Shown: positions 23,021-32,348, numbered from the stretch's first letter. The stretch: 38,369 bases of DNA from Blautia sp. (GCA_022770365.1 JALEHU010000127.1:1-38369); one strand, 5' to 3'. The notes: generated by a model not told the origin, from the letters alone. Program-made: numbers and translations.

Positions 23021-23716
23021 ATGCTGGAAAAACTGAAAGAAGAAGTGTACAGGGCAAACATGGATCTTCCCAAATACGGACTGGTAACCTTTACCTGGGG
23101 AAACGTCAGTGGAATTGACAGAGAGAAAGGTCTTTTTGTTATCAAACCAAGTGGTGTGGACTATGACAAACTGAAACCGGAAGATATGGTAGTGGTGGAT
23201 CTTGAGGGAAACAAGGTAGAGGGAGAATACAATCCGTCCTCTGATACAGCAACTCATGTGGTGCTTTATAATGCATTCCCGAATATCGGCGGAATCGTTC
23301 ATACACATTCATCCTGGGCGACAAGCTGGGCACAGGCAGGACGCGCGATCCCATGCTACGGAACCACTCATGCGGATTATATCTATGGCGAAGTTCCCTG
23401 CGTGCGTAACCTGACAAAGGAAGAAATTGACGAAGCCTATGAAAAGAACACAGGCATTCTGATCGCCGATTATTTTAAAGATAAAGATTATGAGGCAGTT
23501 CCGGCGGTTCTCTGTAAAAATCACGGACCTTTTACCTGGGGTAAAGATGCTCATGAGGCAGTACATAATGCAGTTGTTCTTGAAGAAGTGGCTAAGATGG
23601 CCGCCCGCTGCGAGCAGATCAATCCTGATGTGAAAACGGCACCGCAGGAACTCCAGGATAAGCATTATTACAGAAAACACGGAGCAAATGCATACTACGG
23701 ACAGATTAAAAAATAG
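23021..23716 (+). CDS. araD: L-ribulose-5-phosphate 4-epimerase (AraD/UlaF/SgbE family)
   Basis: A 231-residue zinc enzyme interconverting L-ribulose 5-phosphate and D-xylulose 5-phosphate. The zinc ligands are H94 and H96 (VHTHSSW) and H168 (KNHGP), with the catalytic D119 (HADY) and C-terminal [12 protein letters not shown]. Other conserved parts are [16 protein letters not shown] and PSSDTATH. Length equals E. coli AraD (231). AAAGGAGA lies upstream. There is no araA or araB alongside, so it may serve the UlaG/FGGY pathway upstream as a UlaF-type enzyme; the symbol araD denotes the family only. A strong terminator follows. Confidence 0.93.
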   Translation: MLEKLKEEVYRANMDLPKYGLVTFTWGNVSGIDREKGLFVIKPSGVDYDKLKPEDMVVVDLEGNKVEGEYNPSSDTATHVVLYNAFPNIGGIVHTHSSWATSWAQAGRAIPCYGTTHADYIYGEVPCVRNLTKEEIDEAYEKNTGILIADYFKDKDYEAVPAVLCKNHGPFTWGKDAHEAVHNAVVLEEVAKMAARCEQINPDVKTAPQELQDKHYYRKHGANAYYGQIKK

Positions 23717-23765
23717 AATAGATGACCGGTGTGACAGCACGCTGTCTGCAGAATCAATATTATCG

Positions 23766-23809
23766 TATGCGGATGTATGGCAAAGAACATCCGCATATGA
23801 TATTTTTTT
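23766..23809 (+). terminator. Rho-independent terminator after the epimerase gene
   Basis: TATGCGGATGT (23766-23776) pairs perfectly with ACATCCGCATA (23787-23797) around a 10-nt loop, and outer bases can extend the stem. A run of seven T follows at 23803-23809. The remainder to 23930 contains no gene that I can support. Confidence 0.88.
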
Positions 23810-23920
23810 GTTTAATACATGCGCCCGGATAATTGACCGCGTAAGGTGGGAAGGGTTATGCACTATGCAATTTCTGATATGACAGGTGAGATGTATTATG
23901 TTCCGCGGGTAAAATAAAAT

Positions 23921-23949
23921 TTCCAATCCCTTATGTTGTGTGATATAAT
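23921..23949 (+). promoter_or_regulatory. Extended -10 promoter for the cvfB-like gene
   Basis: A perfect TATAAT (23944-23949) preceded by TGA forms an extended -10 element; the -35 (TTCCAA, 23921-23926) is weak at 17-nt spacing. It lies 46 nt before the start codon and may also transcribe dnaE. Confidence 0.55.
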
Positions 23950-23995
23950 AATTCAACAAATTTTTATATAAGAAATCGTCCGGAGGATTATTTAT

Positions 23996-24835
23996 ATGAT
24001 TATATTAGGCAAAAAACAGGTTTTGACAGTGGTCAAAACCGTGGAATTTGGTATATATCTGGCAGAAGAGAAAAATGCGTCCCAGGAGGAACGTGTGCTT
24101 CTCCCGGGAAAACAGGTGCCGGCGGGAACGAAAGAAGGCGACAGTCTTGAGGTATTTATTTACAAAGATTCCAAGGACCGCCTGATCGCCACTACAAATG
24201 AGCCTGCGCTTCAGGTGGGACAGACAGCGGTTCTGAAGGTGAAGCAGGTGACAAAGATCGGTGCATTTCTGGACTGGGGTCTGGAGAAAGATCTTCTTCT
24301 TCCGTATCATGAACAGGTTCTGCGTGTGAGGGAAGGCGAGGAGTGCCTTGTGGCTCTTTATGTGGACAAGAGCAGCCGCCTGTGTGCAACCATGAAGGTT
24401 TATCCGTATCTGTCCATCAGAACCCCCTATAATATTGGTGATGAAGTGAAAGGACGGGTTTACCAGATCAGTGAGAAATTCGGGGTCTTTGTTGCTGTGG
24501 ATGACAAATATTCCGCATTGATTCCTGCACGGGAAGCTCAGGGAAAATACCGTCCGGGAACAATCCTGAACCTTCGCGTGACCGAGGTTAAAGAAGACGG
24601 CAAGATGAATGTGACCGACCGTCAGAAAGCATATATCCAGATTGACGAGGATGCAGAGAATGTTCTTTCTGTCATTGATGAATTTGCCGGCGTACTGCCC
24701 TTTGATGACAAGGTTTCGCCCGAGGTCATTCAGAGAGAATTCGGGCTGAGCAAGAATGCTTTCAAGCGTGCAGTCGGACATCTTCTGAAAGAAGGAAAAA
24801 TAGAAATAAAAGACAGACGTATCTATAAAAAATGA
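23996..24835 (+). CDS. cvfB: S1-domain RNA-binding protein, CvfB-like
   Basis: A 279-residue cytoplasmic protein made of tandem S1-like beta-barrels and a C-terminal winged helix. Barrels can be seen at about 1-65 (FGIYLAEE...VLLPGKQVP), 70-135 (VTKIGAFLDWGLEKDLLLPY) and 145-210 (GDEVKGRVYQISEKFGVFVA). The last 60 residues (SPEVIQREFGLSKNAFKRAV and following) are the helix-turn-helix. This order matches CvfB/YitL of Firmicutes (about 300 residues), linked to RNA binding and virulence regulation in staphylococci; the role here is unknown. CGGAGGA lies upstream of the ATG. dnaE starts 18 nt later. Confidence 0.85.
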   Translation: MIILGKKQVLTVVKTVEFGIYLAEEKNASQEERVLLPGKQVPAGTKEGDSLEVFIYKDSKDRLIATTNEPALQVGQTAVLKVKQVTKIGAFLDWGLEKDLLLPYHEQVLRVREGEECLVALYVDKSSRLCATMKVYPYLSIRTPYNIGDEVKGRVYQISEKFGVFVAVDDKYSALIPAREAQGKYRPGTILNLRVTEVKEDGKMNVTDRQKAYIQIDEDAENVLSVIDEFAGVLPFDDKVSPEVIQREFGLSKNAFKRAVGHLLKEGKIEIKDRRIYKK

Positions 24836-24853
24836 GATAACAGGAGAGATAAT

Positions 24854-27800
24854 TTGAACTTTACACATCTTCATGTCCATACAGAATACAGCCTTTTGGA
24901 CGGCTCAAATAAAATAAAAGAATATGTATCCAGAGTGAAGGAACTGGGCATGGACAGTGCGGCGATCACAGATCACGGCGTGATGTACGGTGTGATTGAT
25001 TTTTACCGTGCTGCGAGAGATGCCGGTATTAATCCGATCCTCGGATGCGAAGTTTATGTAGCTCCGGGTTCCAGATTTGACAGAGAAGCAGGCAGCGGCG
25101 ATGACCGTTACTATCATCTGGTCCTTCTGGCGGAAAATAATCAGGGTTACAGCAACCTGATGAAAATCGTATCCAAGGGTTTTGTAGAGGGATTTTATTA
25201 CAAACCGCGGGTGGATCTGGAACTTCTGGAAAAATATCACGAAGGAATCATTGCCCTCAGTGCATGTCTTGCAGGAGAGACGGCGAAATATCTCACAAGA
25301 GGCATGTATGAAGACGCGAAGGCAGCAGCCCTGCGTTACCAGGATATTTTCGGAAAAGGCAATTTTTTCCTTGAACTGCAGGATCACGGTATTCCGGAAC
25401 AGCAGAATGTGAATCAGCAGCTTCTGCGCATGCATCAGGAAACGGGGATCGATCTGGTTGCTACCAATGATGTTCACTATACTTATGCGGAGGATGCCCA
25501 GCCTCACGATATCCTGCTCTGCCTTCAGACGGGCAAAAAGCTTGCCGATGAAGACCGTATGCGCTATGAAGGCGGCCAGTATTATGTGAAATCTCCCGAG
25601 GAAATGGCGCAACTGTTTCCCTATGCGCTGGAGGCACTGGAAAACACACACAAAATCGGGCAGCGCTGTCATGTGGAAATTGAATTTGGTGTGACCAAGC
25701 TTCCGAAATATGATGTTCCTGACGGATATACATCCTGGGAATATCTGAATAAACTCTGTTTTGAGGGGCTGGAGCGTCTGTATCATCCGGTGACTCAGGA
25801 CCTGAAAGAGCGCCTGGAGTACGAATTATCCACGATCAAAAACATGGGATATGTGGATTATTTCCTGATTGTATGGGATTTTATTAAATATGCCCGTGAC
25901 AATGATATTATGGTGGGCCCCGGACGCGGTTCCGCGGCAGGAAGCCTTGTGGCCTATACACTGGGAATTACGCAGCTTGATCCGATCAAATATGACCTTC
26001 TGTTTGAGCGTTTCCTGAATCCTGAGCGTGTGTCCATGCCGGATATTGACGTGGATTTCTGCTTTGAGCGCCGCCAGGAAGTAATCGATTATGTTGTCCG
26101 CAAATACGGTAAGGACCGGGTGGTACAGATTGTAACATTTGGTACCCTTGCAGCTCGTGGTGTGATCCGTGATGTGGGCCGTGTTCTGGACATGCCTTAT
26201 GCCCAGGTAGATACGATTGCCAAGATGATTCCCCAGGAGCTGAACATCACTATTGACAAGGCTCTGGAAATGAATCCGGAGCTGCGCAAAGCCTATGAAG
26301 AGCAGGAGGATGTCCATTATCTGATCGATATGGCGAAGCGTCTGGAAGGGCTGCCCCGCCATACATCCATGCATGCCGCAGGTGTTGTCATCAGCCAGAA
26401 GGATGTGGACGAATATGTTCCGCTTTCCCGCGCGCAGGACGGTTCCATTACCACGCAGTTTACGATGACGACGCTGGAGGAACTGGGACTTCTGAAAATG
26501 GATTTCCTGGGCCTGCGTACACTGACGGTTATCCAGAATGCAGTGAAGCTGATCGAAAAAGACACCGGCGTTCATCTGGATATGCAGTTTATTGATTATA
26601 ATGACAAAAAAGTTCTGGATTCCCTTGGCACCGGCCGTTCAGACGGTGTATTCCAGCTGGAAAGTGCGGGAATGAAGAACTTTATGAAGGAACTGAAACC
26701 GCAGAGCCTGGAGGACGTGATCGCAGGTATTTCCCTGTACCGTCCGGGCCCGATGGATTTCATTCCCCAATATATCCGGGGCAAGAACCGTCCGGACACG
26801 ATCCGCTACGACTGTCCGCAGCTAGAACCGATCCTGAAGCCTACCTACGGCTGTATCGTATATCAGGAACAGGTTATGCAGATTGTGCGGAATCTGGCAG
26901 GATATACACTTGGCCGAAGTGACCTGGTGCGCCGTGCCATGTCCAAGAAAAAAGCCTCTGTCATGGAGAAGGAGCGCCAGAATTTTGTCTACGGAAATCC
27001 GGAGGAAGGGGTTCCAGGCTGTATTGCCAATGGAATTCCCGAAAAAACAGCCAATAAAATTTACGACGATATGACGGATTTCGCCAAATATGCGTTCAAT
27101 AAGTCTCATGCGGCAGCTTATGCAGTGGTGTCCTATCAGACCGCTTTTCTGAAATATTATTATCCGGTGGAATTCATGGCTGCTCTTATGACGTCCGTGA
27201 TCGAAATGCCGAATAAAGTTGCGGAATATATTCTCGTCTGCCGTCAGATGGGAATCAAAATTCTTCCGCCGGATATCAACTGCGGAGAATACGGGTTTTC
27301 TGTGGATAAAGGCTGTATCCGTTATGGCCTGTCCGCGATCAAGAGTGTGGGCAGACCGGTCATCGAAGCGCTTGTGCAGGAGCGCAGAGAACGTGGAGAA
27401 TACCGGTCTCTCAAGGATTTTATTGAGCGTATGACCCAGAGCATGAACAAGCGTGCCATTGAGAACTTTATCAAAGCCGGCGCTCTGGACTGCCTGGAAG
27501 GAAACCGCCGCCAGAAAATGCTGGTTTATACACAGATCGTGGACAGCATCAATCAGGATAAAAAACATTCCATGGCCGGACAGCTGAGCCTTTTTGACAT
27601 CGCCAGTGAGGAGGATAAGAAGGAATTTGAAATCCGTATGCCGGATGTGGAGGAGTATGATAAAGAAGAGCTGCTTGCCTTCGAAAAGGAAGTTCTCGGC
27701 ATTTATCTCAGCGGGCATCCACTGGAAAAGTACCGGACAGCCATGGAAAAAACCATCACCGCAAAATCCACAGACTTCCAGCAGGATGAAGAAACCGGAT

Positions 27801-28321
27801 ATCCTCATGTGATGGACGGTCAGAAAGTCATTATCGGCGGTATGATCACGGATAAAACCATCAAATATACAAAGAATAATAAGGTTATGGCATTTCTTAC
27901 TGTGGAAGATCTGGTGGGAACCGTGGAAGTCGTCGTTTTTCCAAGAGATTATGAGAAGTGGCAGACACTGATCAGCGAAGAGGCCAGGGTGTTTATCCAG
28001 GGCCGTGTTTCCGCAGAAGACGACAAAGCCAGCAAGATGATCCTGGAAAAAGTCCGTTCTTTTGACGATATTCCGAAAGAGCTGTGGTTCCAGTTCCTGA
28101 ACAGAGAAGAATATACCGATAAAGGTCCGGAGCTTCTGGAAGAACTCCGCAATTATCCGGGCGGGGACAGCGTTGTAATCTACCTTCGCGATGTGAAAGC
28201 CATGAAGAAGCTTCCTGCTGGTTATCATGTACAAATCCAGGACTTCTGGGTCAATGAAATGAAGAAAAAATATGGGAATTCCAATGTTAAAGTTGTGGAA
28301 AGAGTATTGAAAAACTTTTAA
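24854..28321 (+). CDS. dnaE: DNA polymerase III subunit alpha
   Basis: A 1155-residue replicative polymerase subunit of the DnaE type. The N-terminal PHP domain begins THLHVHTEYSLLDG. The palm carries the catalytic aspartates D397, D399 and D401 in PDIDVDF, with GPGRGSAAGSLVAY ahead of it. Fingers, helix-hairpin-helix and an OB domain (KVIIGGMITDK...MAFLTVEDLVGTVEVVVFP) follow. Length equals the usual 1150-1160. It begins with TTG at 24854, with AGGAGAG 5-7 nt upstream, since the second residue onward matches the family N-terminus and no ATG is available. Firmicutes carry PolC as well; DnaE then extends primers. Confidence 0.97.
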   Translation: MNFTHLHVHTEYSLLDGSNKIKEYVSRVKELGMDSAAITDHGVMYGVIDFYRAARDAGINPILGCEVYVAPGSRFDREAGSGDDRYYHLVLLAENNQGYSNLMKIVSKGFVEGFYYKPRVDLELLEKYHEGIIALSACLAGETAKYLTRGMYEDAKAAALRYQDIFGKGNFFLELQDHGIPEQQNVNQQLLRMHQETGIDLVATNDVHYTYAEDAQPHDILLCLQTGKKLADEDRMRYEGGQYYVKSPEEMAQLFPYALEALENTHKIGQRCHVEIEFGVTKLPKYDVPDGYTSWEYLNKLCFEGLERLYHPVTQDLKERLEYELSTIKNMGYVDYFLIVWDFIKYARDNDIMVGPGRGSAAGSLVAYTLGITQLDPIKYDLLFERFLNPERVSMPDIDVDFCFERRQEVIDYVVRKYGKDRVVQIVTFGTLAARGVIRDVGRVLDMPYAQVDTIAKMIPQELNITIDKALEMNPELRKAYEEQEDVHYLIDMAKRLEGLPRHTSMHAAGVVISQKDVDEYVPLSRAQDGSITTQFTMTTLEELGLLKMDFLGLRTLTVIQNAVKLIEKDTGVHLDMQFIDYNDKKVLDSLGTGRSDGVFQLESAGMKNFMKELKPQSLEDVIAGISLYRPGPMDFIPQYIRGKNRPDTIRYDCPQLEPILKPTYGCIVYQEQVMQIVRNLAGYTLGRSDLVRRAMSKKKASVMEKERQNFVYGNPEEGVPGCIANGIPEKTANKIYDDMTDFAKYAFNKSHAAAYAVVSYQTAFLKYYYPVEFMAALMTSVIEMPNKVAEYILVCRQMGIKILPPDINCGEYGFSVDKGCIRYGLSAIKSVGRPVIEALVQERRERGEYRSLKDFIERMTQSMNKRAIENFIKAGALDCLEGNRRQKMLVYTQIVDSINQDKKHSMAGQLSLFDIASEEDKKEFEIRMPDVEEYDKEELLAFEKEVLGIYLSGHPLEKYRTAMEKTITAKSTDFQQDEETGYPHVMDGQKVIIGGMITDKTIKYTKNNKVMAFLTVEDLVGTVEVVVFPRDYEKWQTLISEEARVFIQGRVSAEDDKASKMILEKVRSFDDIPKELWFQFLNREEYTDKGPELLEELRNYPGGDSVVIYLRDVKAMKKLPAGYHVQIQDFWVNEMKKKYGNSNVKVVERVLKNF

Positions 28322-28335
28322 AAATGCTATACACT
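28307..28335 (+). promoter_or_regulatory. Candidate pfkA promoter
   Basis: TTGAAA (28307-28312) and TACACT (28330-28335) are 17 nt apart. The -35 overlaps the last codons of dnaE. This gives an 80-nt leader before pfkA that contains a 9-bp hairpin at 28366-28374/28382-28390. Confidence 0.45.
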
Positions 28336-28365
28336 ATATCCGAATATGTGTACTATTGGAAGTTT

Positions 28366-28390
28366 CAGTGGTTCGGCAGAGGAACCGCTG
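28366..28390 (+). other. Stem-loop in the pfkA leader
   Basis: CAGTGGTTC (28366-28374) pairs with GAACCGCTG (28382-28390) with one T-G wobble and a 7-nt loop. No T-run follows, so it is not a terminator of dnaE; it ends 19 nt before the pfkA ribosome binding site and might affect message stability. Confidence 0.35.
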
Positions 28391-28422
28391 GCTGACAGAA
28401 TGAAAAGATGGAGGACAAAATT

Positions 28423-29412
28423 ATGGCAGATAACAAGATTAAGACCATTGGCGTTTTGACCAGTGGTGGTGATGCACCTGGAATGAATGCCGCGATCCGT
28501 GCCGTTGTAAGAAGAGGATTAGCTCAGGGTCTGACTGTAAAGGGTATTCTGAAGGGATATAATGGATTATTAAATGAAGAAATTATTGATATGACTGCCA
28601 AAGATGTTTCAGATACCATTGAACGCGGAGGTACAATTCTTTATACTGCCCGCTGTGCGGAATTCCGTACACCGGAAGGACAGGAGAGAGGAGCAGAAAT
28701 CTGTAGAAAGCATGGAATCGACGGTCTGGTAGTTATCGGCGGTGACGGTTCTTTTGCGGGTGCGCAGAAGCTGGCGAGCCTTGGAGTAAATACCATCGGT
28801 GTTCCGGGAACCATCGACCTGGATATTGCATGTACAGAGTACACCATCGGATTTGATACAGCAGTCAATACTGCCATGGAAGCCATTGACAAAGTACGTG
28901 ATACCTCTACTTCCCATGAGAGATGCAGTATTATCGAGGTTATGGGACGCGGCGCAGGTTATCTGGCACTGTGGTGCGGTATTGCCAATGGTGCGGAGGA
29001 TGTACTGATTCCTGAGAAGTATGATTATGATGAGCAGAAGCTGATCAACAACATCATTGAGAGCCGTAAGCGCGGTAAGAAACACCATATCATCATCAAT
29101 GCAGAAGGTATCGGTCATTCCGAAGCTATGGCAAAACGTATCGAGGCAGCTACCGGTATTGAGACACGTGCTACCATTCTGGGACACATGCAGCGCGGAG
29201 GAAATCCGACCTGTAAGGACAGAGTATATGCTTCCATGATGGGTGCTATGGCAGTGGATCTTCTTGTTGCAGGCAAGAGCTGCCGCGTAGTAGGATACCG
29301 TCACGGCCAATTCGTAGACTTTGATATTAATGAGGCACTGGCTATGAGCAAGAATGTTGACCCGTTCATGTGGGAAGTAAACCAGTCCCTTTCTCATAAT
29401 TATAATAAATAA
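28423..29412 (+). CDS. pfkA: ATP-dependent 6-phosphofructokinase
   Basis: A 329-residue glycolytic enzyme converting fructose 6-phosphate to fructose 1,6-bisphosphate. The ATP site has TSGGDAPGMNAAIR and GGDGS (G109; the small residue marks ATP rather than pyrophosphate use), and G129 before TID agrees. The catalytic D132 lies in TIDLD, where most family members have TIDND. MGRGAGYLAL and LGHMQRGGNPT complete the signature. The ATG at 28423 is chosen because GGAGG ends 8 nt upstream; an ATG at 28408 in the same frame overlaps that site. The dnaE-pfkA order is common in Clostridia. Confidence 0.96.
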   Translation: MADNKIKTIGVLTSGGDAPGMNAAIRAVVRRGLAQGLTVKGILKGYNGLLNEEIIDMTAKDVSDTIERGGTILYTARCAEFRTPEGQERGAEICRKHGIDGLVVIGGDGSFAGAQKLASLGVNTIGVPGTIDLDIACTEYTIGFDTAVNTAMEAIDKVRDTSTSHERCSIIEVMGRGAGYLALWCGIANGAEDVLIPEKYDYDEQKLINNIIESRKRGKKHHIIINAEGIGHSEAMAKRIEAATGIETRATILGHMQRGGNPTCKDRVYASMMGAMAVDLLVAGKSCRVVGYRHGQFVDFDINEALAMSKNVDPFMWEVNQSLSHNYNK

Positions 29413-29414
29413 TA

Positions 29415-30803
29415 ATGTATCAGAAATTTATCAGCAGGTTACGTAAGATGACAACAGCCCAGGTGATTGCCTGCGGCTTTGCAGCACTGATTCTGACAGG
29501 AGGGCTCATCCTTTGGATGCCGTTTTGTACGGCACCGGGACAGAGCACCTCTTTTACAGATGCTGTGTTTACGGCAACGACATGTGTATGCGTTACCGGA
29601 CTTGTAACAGTCACAACGGCAACGCACTGGACTCTGGCCGGCAAAATCGTGATGCTTATCCTGATTCAGATAGGCGGTATCGGATTTATTGCGCTGGCCA
29701 GTATTATTTTTATCTCTCTGCGTAAGAAAATTTCTATGCGCAGCAGGAAAATGATACAGGAATCCTACAATCTCGATCAGATGTCCGGTCTTGTGAGAAT
29801 GGTAAAAAGAGTCGTTGCGTGTGTATTCGGCGCTGAGGCGGTTGGCGCTGTGTGTTATGCTTTTTGTTTCATACCGGAATTTGGTGTGGTGAAAGGAATC
29901 TGGCAGTCTGTTTTCACTTCCGTATCTGCTTTCTGTAATGCAGGGGTCGATATCCTGGGTGAGAACAGCCTTATGTCCTATGTGGATGATCCGGCAGTGA
30001 ATTTTATCACGATCGCGCTGATCATAACAGCCGGTCTGGGATTCATTGTCTGGTGGGATGTGGCGGATAAAATCAGAAAGGTTTTCCGCAGAGAACTTTC
30101 TGTTCATCGGATATTTCGCAGCCTGCGTCTTCACAGCAAGCTGGTTCTTACGACCACAGCAGTTCTTGTGCTGGGCGGAACCGTTCTTATTTTTATCTTC
30201 GAGTACAACAATCCCCGAACAATGGCAGATATGCCTCTCTGGCAGAAGATGATGGCATCTCTTTTTCAGTCAGTTACCACCAGAACAGCGGGATTTCTGA
30301 CGATTGATCAGGCGGCTTTTTCCGGTGCATCGGTACTTTTGTGTCTGTTTTTGATGTTTATCGGCGGTTCTCCCATGGGAACTGCAGGCGGAATGAAGAC
30401 CACGACAGTTGCAGTGATGGTCTTAAGTGTTGTATCCAATCTTCGGGGGAAAGAAGATGTGGAATTCCGTCACAGAAGAATACGCAATCATTATATCCGT
30501 TCTGCAGTAGTCATTGTGGGAATGGGATTCGGAGTGCTTCTTACGATGAGCATGCTTTTGTCAGCGGTAATGCCGGAGACATCTCTTGTAGATATTGTTT
30601 ATGAAATTACGTCTGCCATCGCTACTGTGGGATTGTCCAGAGGTCTGACATCACAGCTTACTGCGGCTGGCAAATGGATTGTCATTCTGACCATGTATCT
30701 GGGAAGAATCGGTCCGATGACTCTTGGCATGGCAGTTGTAGTCCGGGCACAGAAGCGGTCGGAGAATACGCGTCTGGCAGCAGAGGATATTATGATCGGA
30801 TAG
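29415..30803 (+). CDS. ktrB: Potassium uptake channel subunit, TrkH/KtrB family
   Basis: A 462-residue membrane protein with four M1-P-M2 units. The four selectivity-filter loops are visible: TTCVCVTGL, SAFCNAGVD, TTRTAGFLT and ATVGLSRGLT. The length and the short N-terminus match KtrB rather than the longer TrkH of Gram-negatives. It begins 2 nt after the pfkA stop, and no Shine-Dalgarno sequence precedes the ATG, so translation may depend on coupling to pfkA; an ATG at 29448 is an alternative start. The regulatory RCK subunit follows 17 nt later. Confidence 0.92.
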   Translation: MYQKFISRLRKMTTAQVIACGFAALILTGGLILWMPFCTAPGQSTSFTDAVFTATTCVCVTGLVTVTTATHWTLAGKIVMLILIQIGGIGFIALASIIFISLRKKISMRSRKMIQESYNLDQMSGLVRMVKRVVACVFGAEAVGAVCYAFCFIPEFGVVKGIWQSVFTSVSAFCNAGVDILGENSLMSYVDDPAVNFITIALIITAGLGFIVWWDVADKIRKVFRRELSVHRIFRSLRLHSKLVLTTTAVLVLGGTVLIFIFEYNNPRTMADMPLWQKMMASLFQSVTTRTAGFLTIDQAAFSGASVLLCLFLMFIGGSPMGTAGGMKTTTVAVMVLSVVSNLRGKEDVEFRHRRIRNHYIRSAVVIVGMGFGVLLTMSMLLSAVMPETSLVDIVYEITSAIATVGLSRGLTSQLTAAGKWIVILTMYLGRIGPMTLGMAVVVRAQKRSENTRLAAEDIMIG

Positions 30804-30820
30804 ACCTTTAAGGAGGATAT

Positions 30821-31474
30821 ATGAAGGATAAATCATATGCGGTAATCGGTCTGGGACAATTCGGAATGACTCTGGCTACTACACTGGCGGAGAGTGATAA
30901 CGATGTTCTGGTGATTGACGACAAAGAAGAAAACATTCAGGAAATTGCGGAAAAAGTGACATATGCTGTGAGGGCAGATGTGAGGGAACCGGGGATTCTG
31001 GAATCTCTTGGTGTACAGAATGTGGATGTGGCAGTGATCGCAGTTGCCGAAAATATAGAAGCCAGTATCACAGCCACCATGCAGGCAAAAGAACTGGGTG
31101 TTCCCTATGTGATGGCCAAGGCCATGAACGGTCTGCACGGAAGGATTCTGAGTAAAATCGGCGCAGATGAAGTGATCTATCCGGAGCAGTCGATGGGACT
31201 GCGTGTGGCGAAGAACCTGATGTCCGGCGGATTTCTGGATATTTTTGAACTTTCTTCAGAGTTCAGTATTGCCGAATTCCGCATACCGGAGAAGTGGGTG
31301 GACAAAAGTCTCATCTCTCTTGGTGTTCGTGAGAAACATAAGATCAATATTATTGGTATCAAGATAAATGATGAAGTAAGGGTTGACCTTGATCCGGAAG
31401 AAAAACTGCCGGAAGGATGTACTCTGATTGCAGTAGGAAAGAATAAAGATCTGAGCCAGACACCCGGCTTCTGA
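30821..31474 (+). CDS. ktrA: Potassium uptake regulatory subunit, TrkA/KtrA family
   Basis: A 217-residue cytoplasmic RCK protein that gates the KtrB channel. The N-terminal RCK_N domain has the nucleotide fingerprint VIGLGQFGMTLA and an acidic end of the second strand (VLVIDDKEEN), consistent with ATP/ADP or NAD binding. The RCK_C domain spans about residues 135-215 (FSIAEFRIPEKWVDKSL...GCTLIAVGKNKDL). AAGGAGG precedes the ATG. It forms an operon with ktrB. Confidence 0.92.
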   Translation: MKDKSYAVIGLGQFGMTLATTLAESDNDVLVIDDKEENIQEIAEKVTYAVRADVREPGILESLGVQNVDVAVIAVAENIEASITATMQAKELGVPYVMAKAMNGLHGRILSKIGADEVIYPEQSMGLRVAKNLMSGGFLDIFELSSEFSIAEFRIPEKWVDKSLISLGVREKHKINIIGIKINDEVRVDLDPEEKLPEGCTLIAVGKNKDLSQTPGF

Positions 31475-31542
31475 AATCATGATAATCTGCCGGCGTGAGC
31501 AGACTGATCAGTGAAAGTTGTAAGAAAAGCAGAGGATGATTT

Positions 31543-32319
31543 ATGATTACCAGTTTGAATAATGAACAGGTAAAAAATGTTATACAGTTGAATCAGAAAA
31601 CAAAAGCCCGGAAAAAACAGGGGCTTTTTGTAGCAGAAGGAAGAAAGATGTTCAAAGAGGCTCCCCGTGACTGGATTTCCCGGGTTTATGTAACAGAGAG
31701 CCTGTCCGCGGATGAGGAACTGATGGGAAAGGTTCGGGAACTGCCTCATGAAATTGTGGCGGATATAGTCTTTCGTCAGATGAGCGACACACTGACGCCT
31801 CAGGGAATTCTCACAGTTTTGAAAACACCCTCGTATACGCTGGAGGAAATTTTTCGGAAAGAGCATCCTTTTTTGATGGTGCTTGAGGATCTGCAGGATC
31901 CGGGAAATGCAGGAACAATTTTCCGCACCGGAGAGGGCGCAGGAGTGGATGGAATCCTTCTTACAAAAACCTGTGTGGATGTAACCAACCCCAAGGTTAT
32001 CCGTTCCACAATGGGGTCTGTTTACAGAATGCCTTTCCTATATGTGGAAGATGTGGTATCATTAAAGGAGAGCTTTCGTGAAAAAAATATCCGCACATTT
32101 GCTGCTCATCTGAAGGGTAAAAACTTTTATGATGGGGAAGACTATCGGGGAGGAACCGTGTTTTTGATCGGAAACGAGGGCAACGGACTGAGCGAGCAGG
32201 CAGCTTCGGCGGCTGACTGCCTGATTAAAATTCCCATGTGCGGTAAGGTGGAATCTCTCAATGCTGCTATGGCAGCGGGGATCCTGATGTATGAAGCGGC
32301 GCGTCAGCGCCGGAGTTGA
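31543..32319 (+). CDS. SpoU/TrmH-family RNA 2'-O-methyltransferase
   Basis: A 258-residue SPOUT methyltransferase. An N-terminal substrate-binding domain (about 1-95, KKQGLFVAEGRKMFKEA) precedes the knotted catalytic domain. Motif 1 is visible in DPGNAGTIFRTGEGAG, motif 2 in LIGNEGNGLS and motif 3 in IPMCGKVESLNAAMAAGILM, which form the S-adenosylmethionine pocket. Targets are ribose positions in 23S rRNA or tRNA; RlmB-like and TsnR-like enzymes share this layout, so the exact nucleotide is not assigned. AGAGGA lies upstream of the ATG. Confidence 0.92.
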   Translation: MITSLNNEQVKNVIQLNQKTKARKKQGLFVAEGRKMFKEAPRDWISRVYVTESLSADEELMGKVRELPHEIVADIVFRQMSDTLTPQGILTVLKTPSYTLEEIFRKEHPFLMVLEDLQDPGNAGTIFRTGEGAGVDGILLTKTCVDVTNPKVIRSTMGSVYRMPFLYVEDVVSLKESFREKNIRTFAAHLKGKNFYDGEDYRGGTVFLIGNEGNGLSEQAASAADCLIKIPMCGKVESLNAAMAAGILMYEAARQRRS

Positions 32320-32348
32320 AATATGCCATATGAGAAAGGGGGAGTTTT

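Noticed and set aside
23810-23920. Small gene between the epimerase terminator and the cvfB-like promoter
   Set aside because: Short frames lack ribosome binding sites and recognisable sequence; nothing is supported there.
26822-28234. Antisense open frame of 470 codons inside dnaE
   Set aside because: Composition is that of a shadow frame (His-, Phe- and Ile-rich), there is no ribosome binding site, and dnaE is unambiguous on the other strand.
28322-28422. Riboswitch in the pfkA leader
   Set aside because: Only one simple hairpin is visible and the leader is too short for a known aptamer class plus expression platform.
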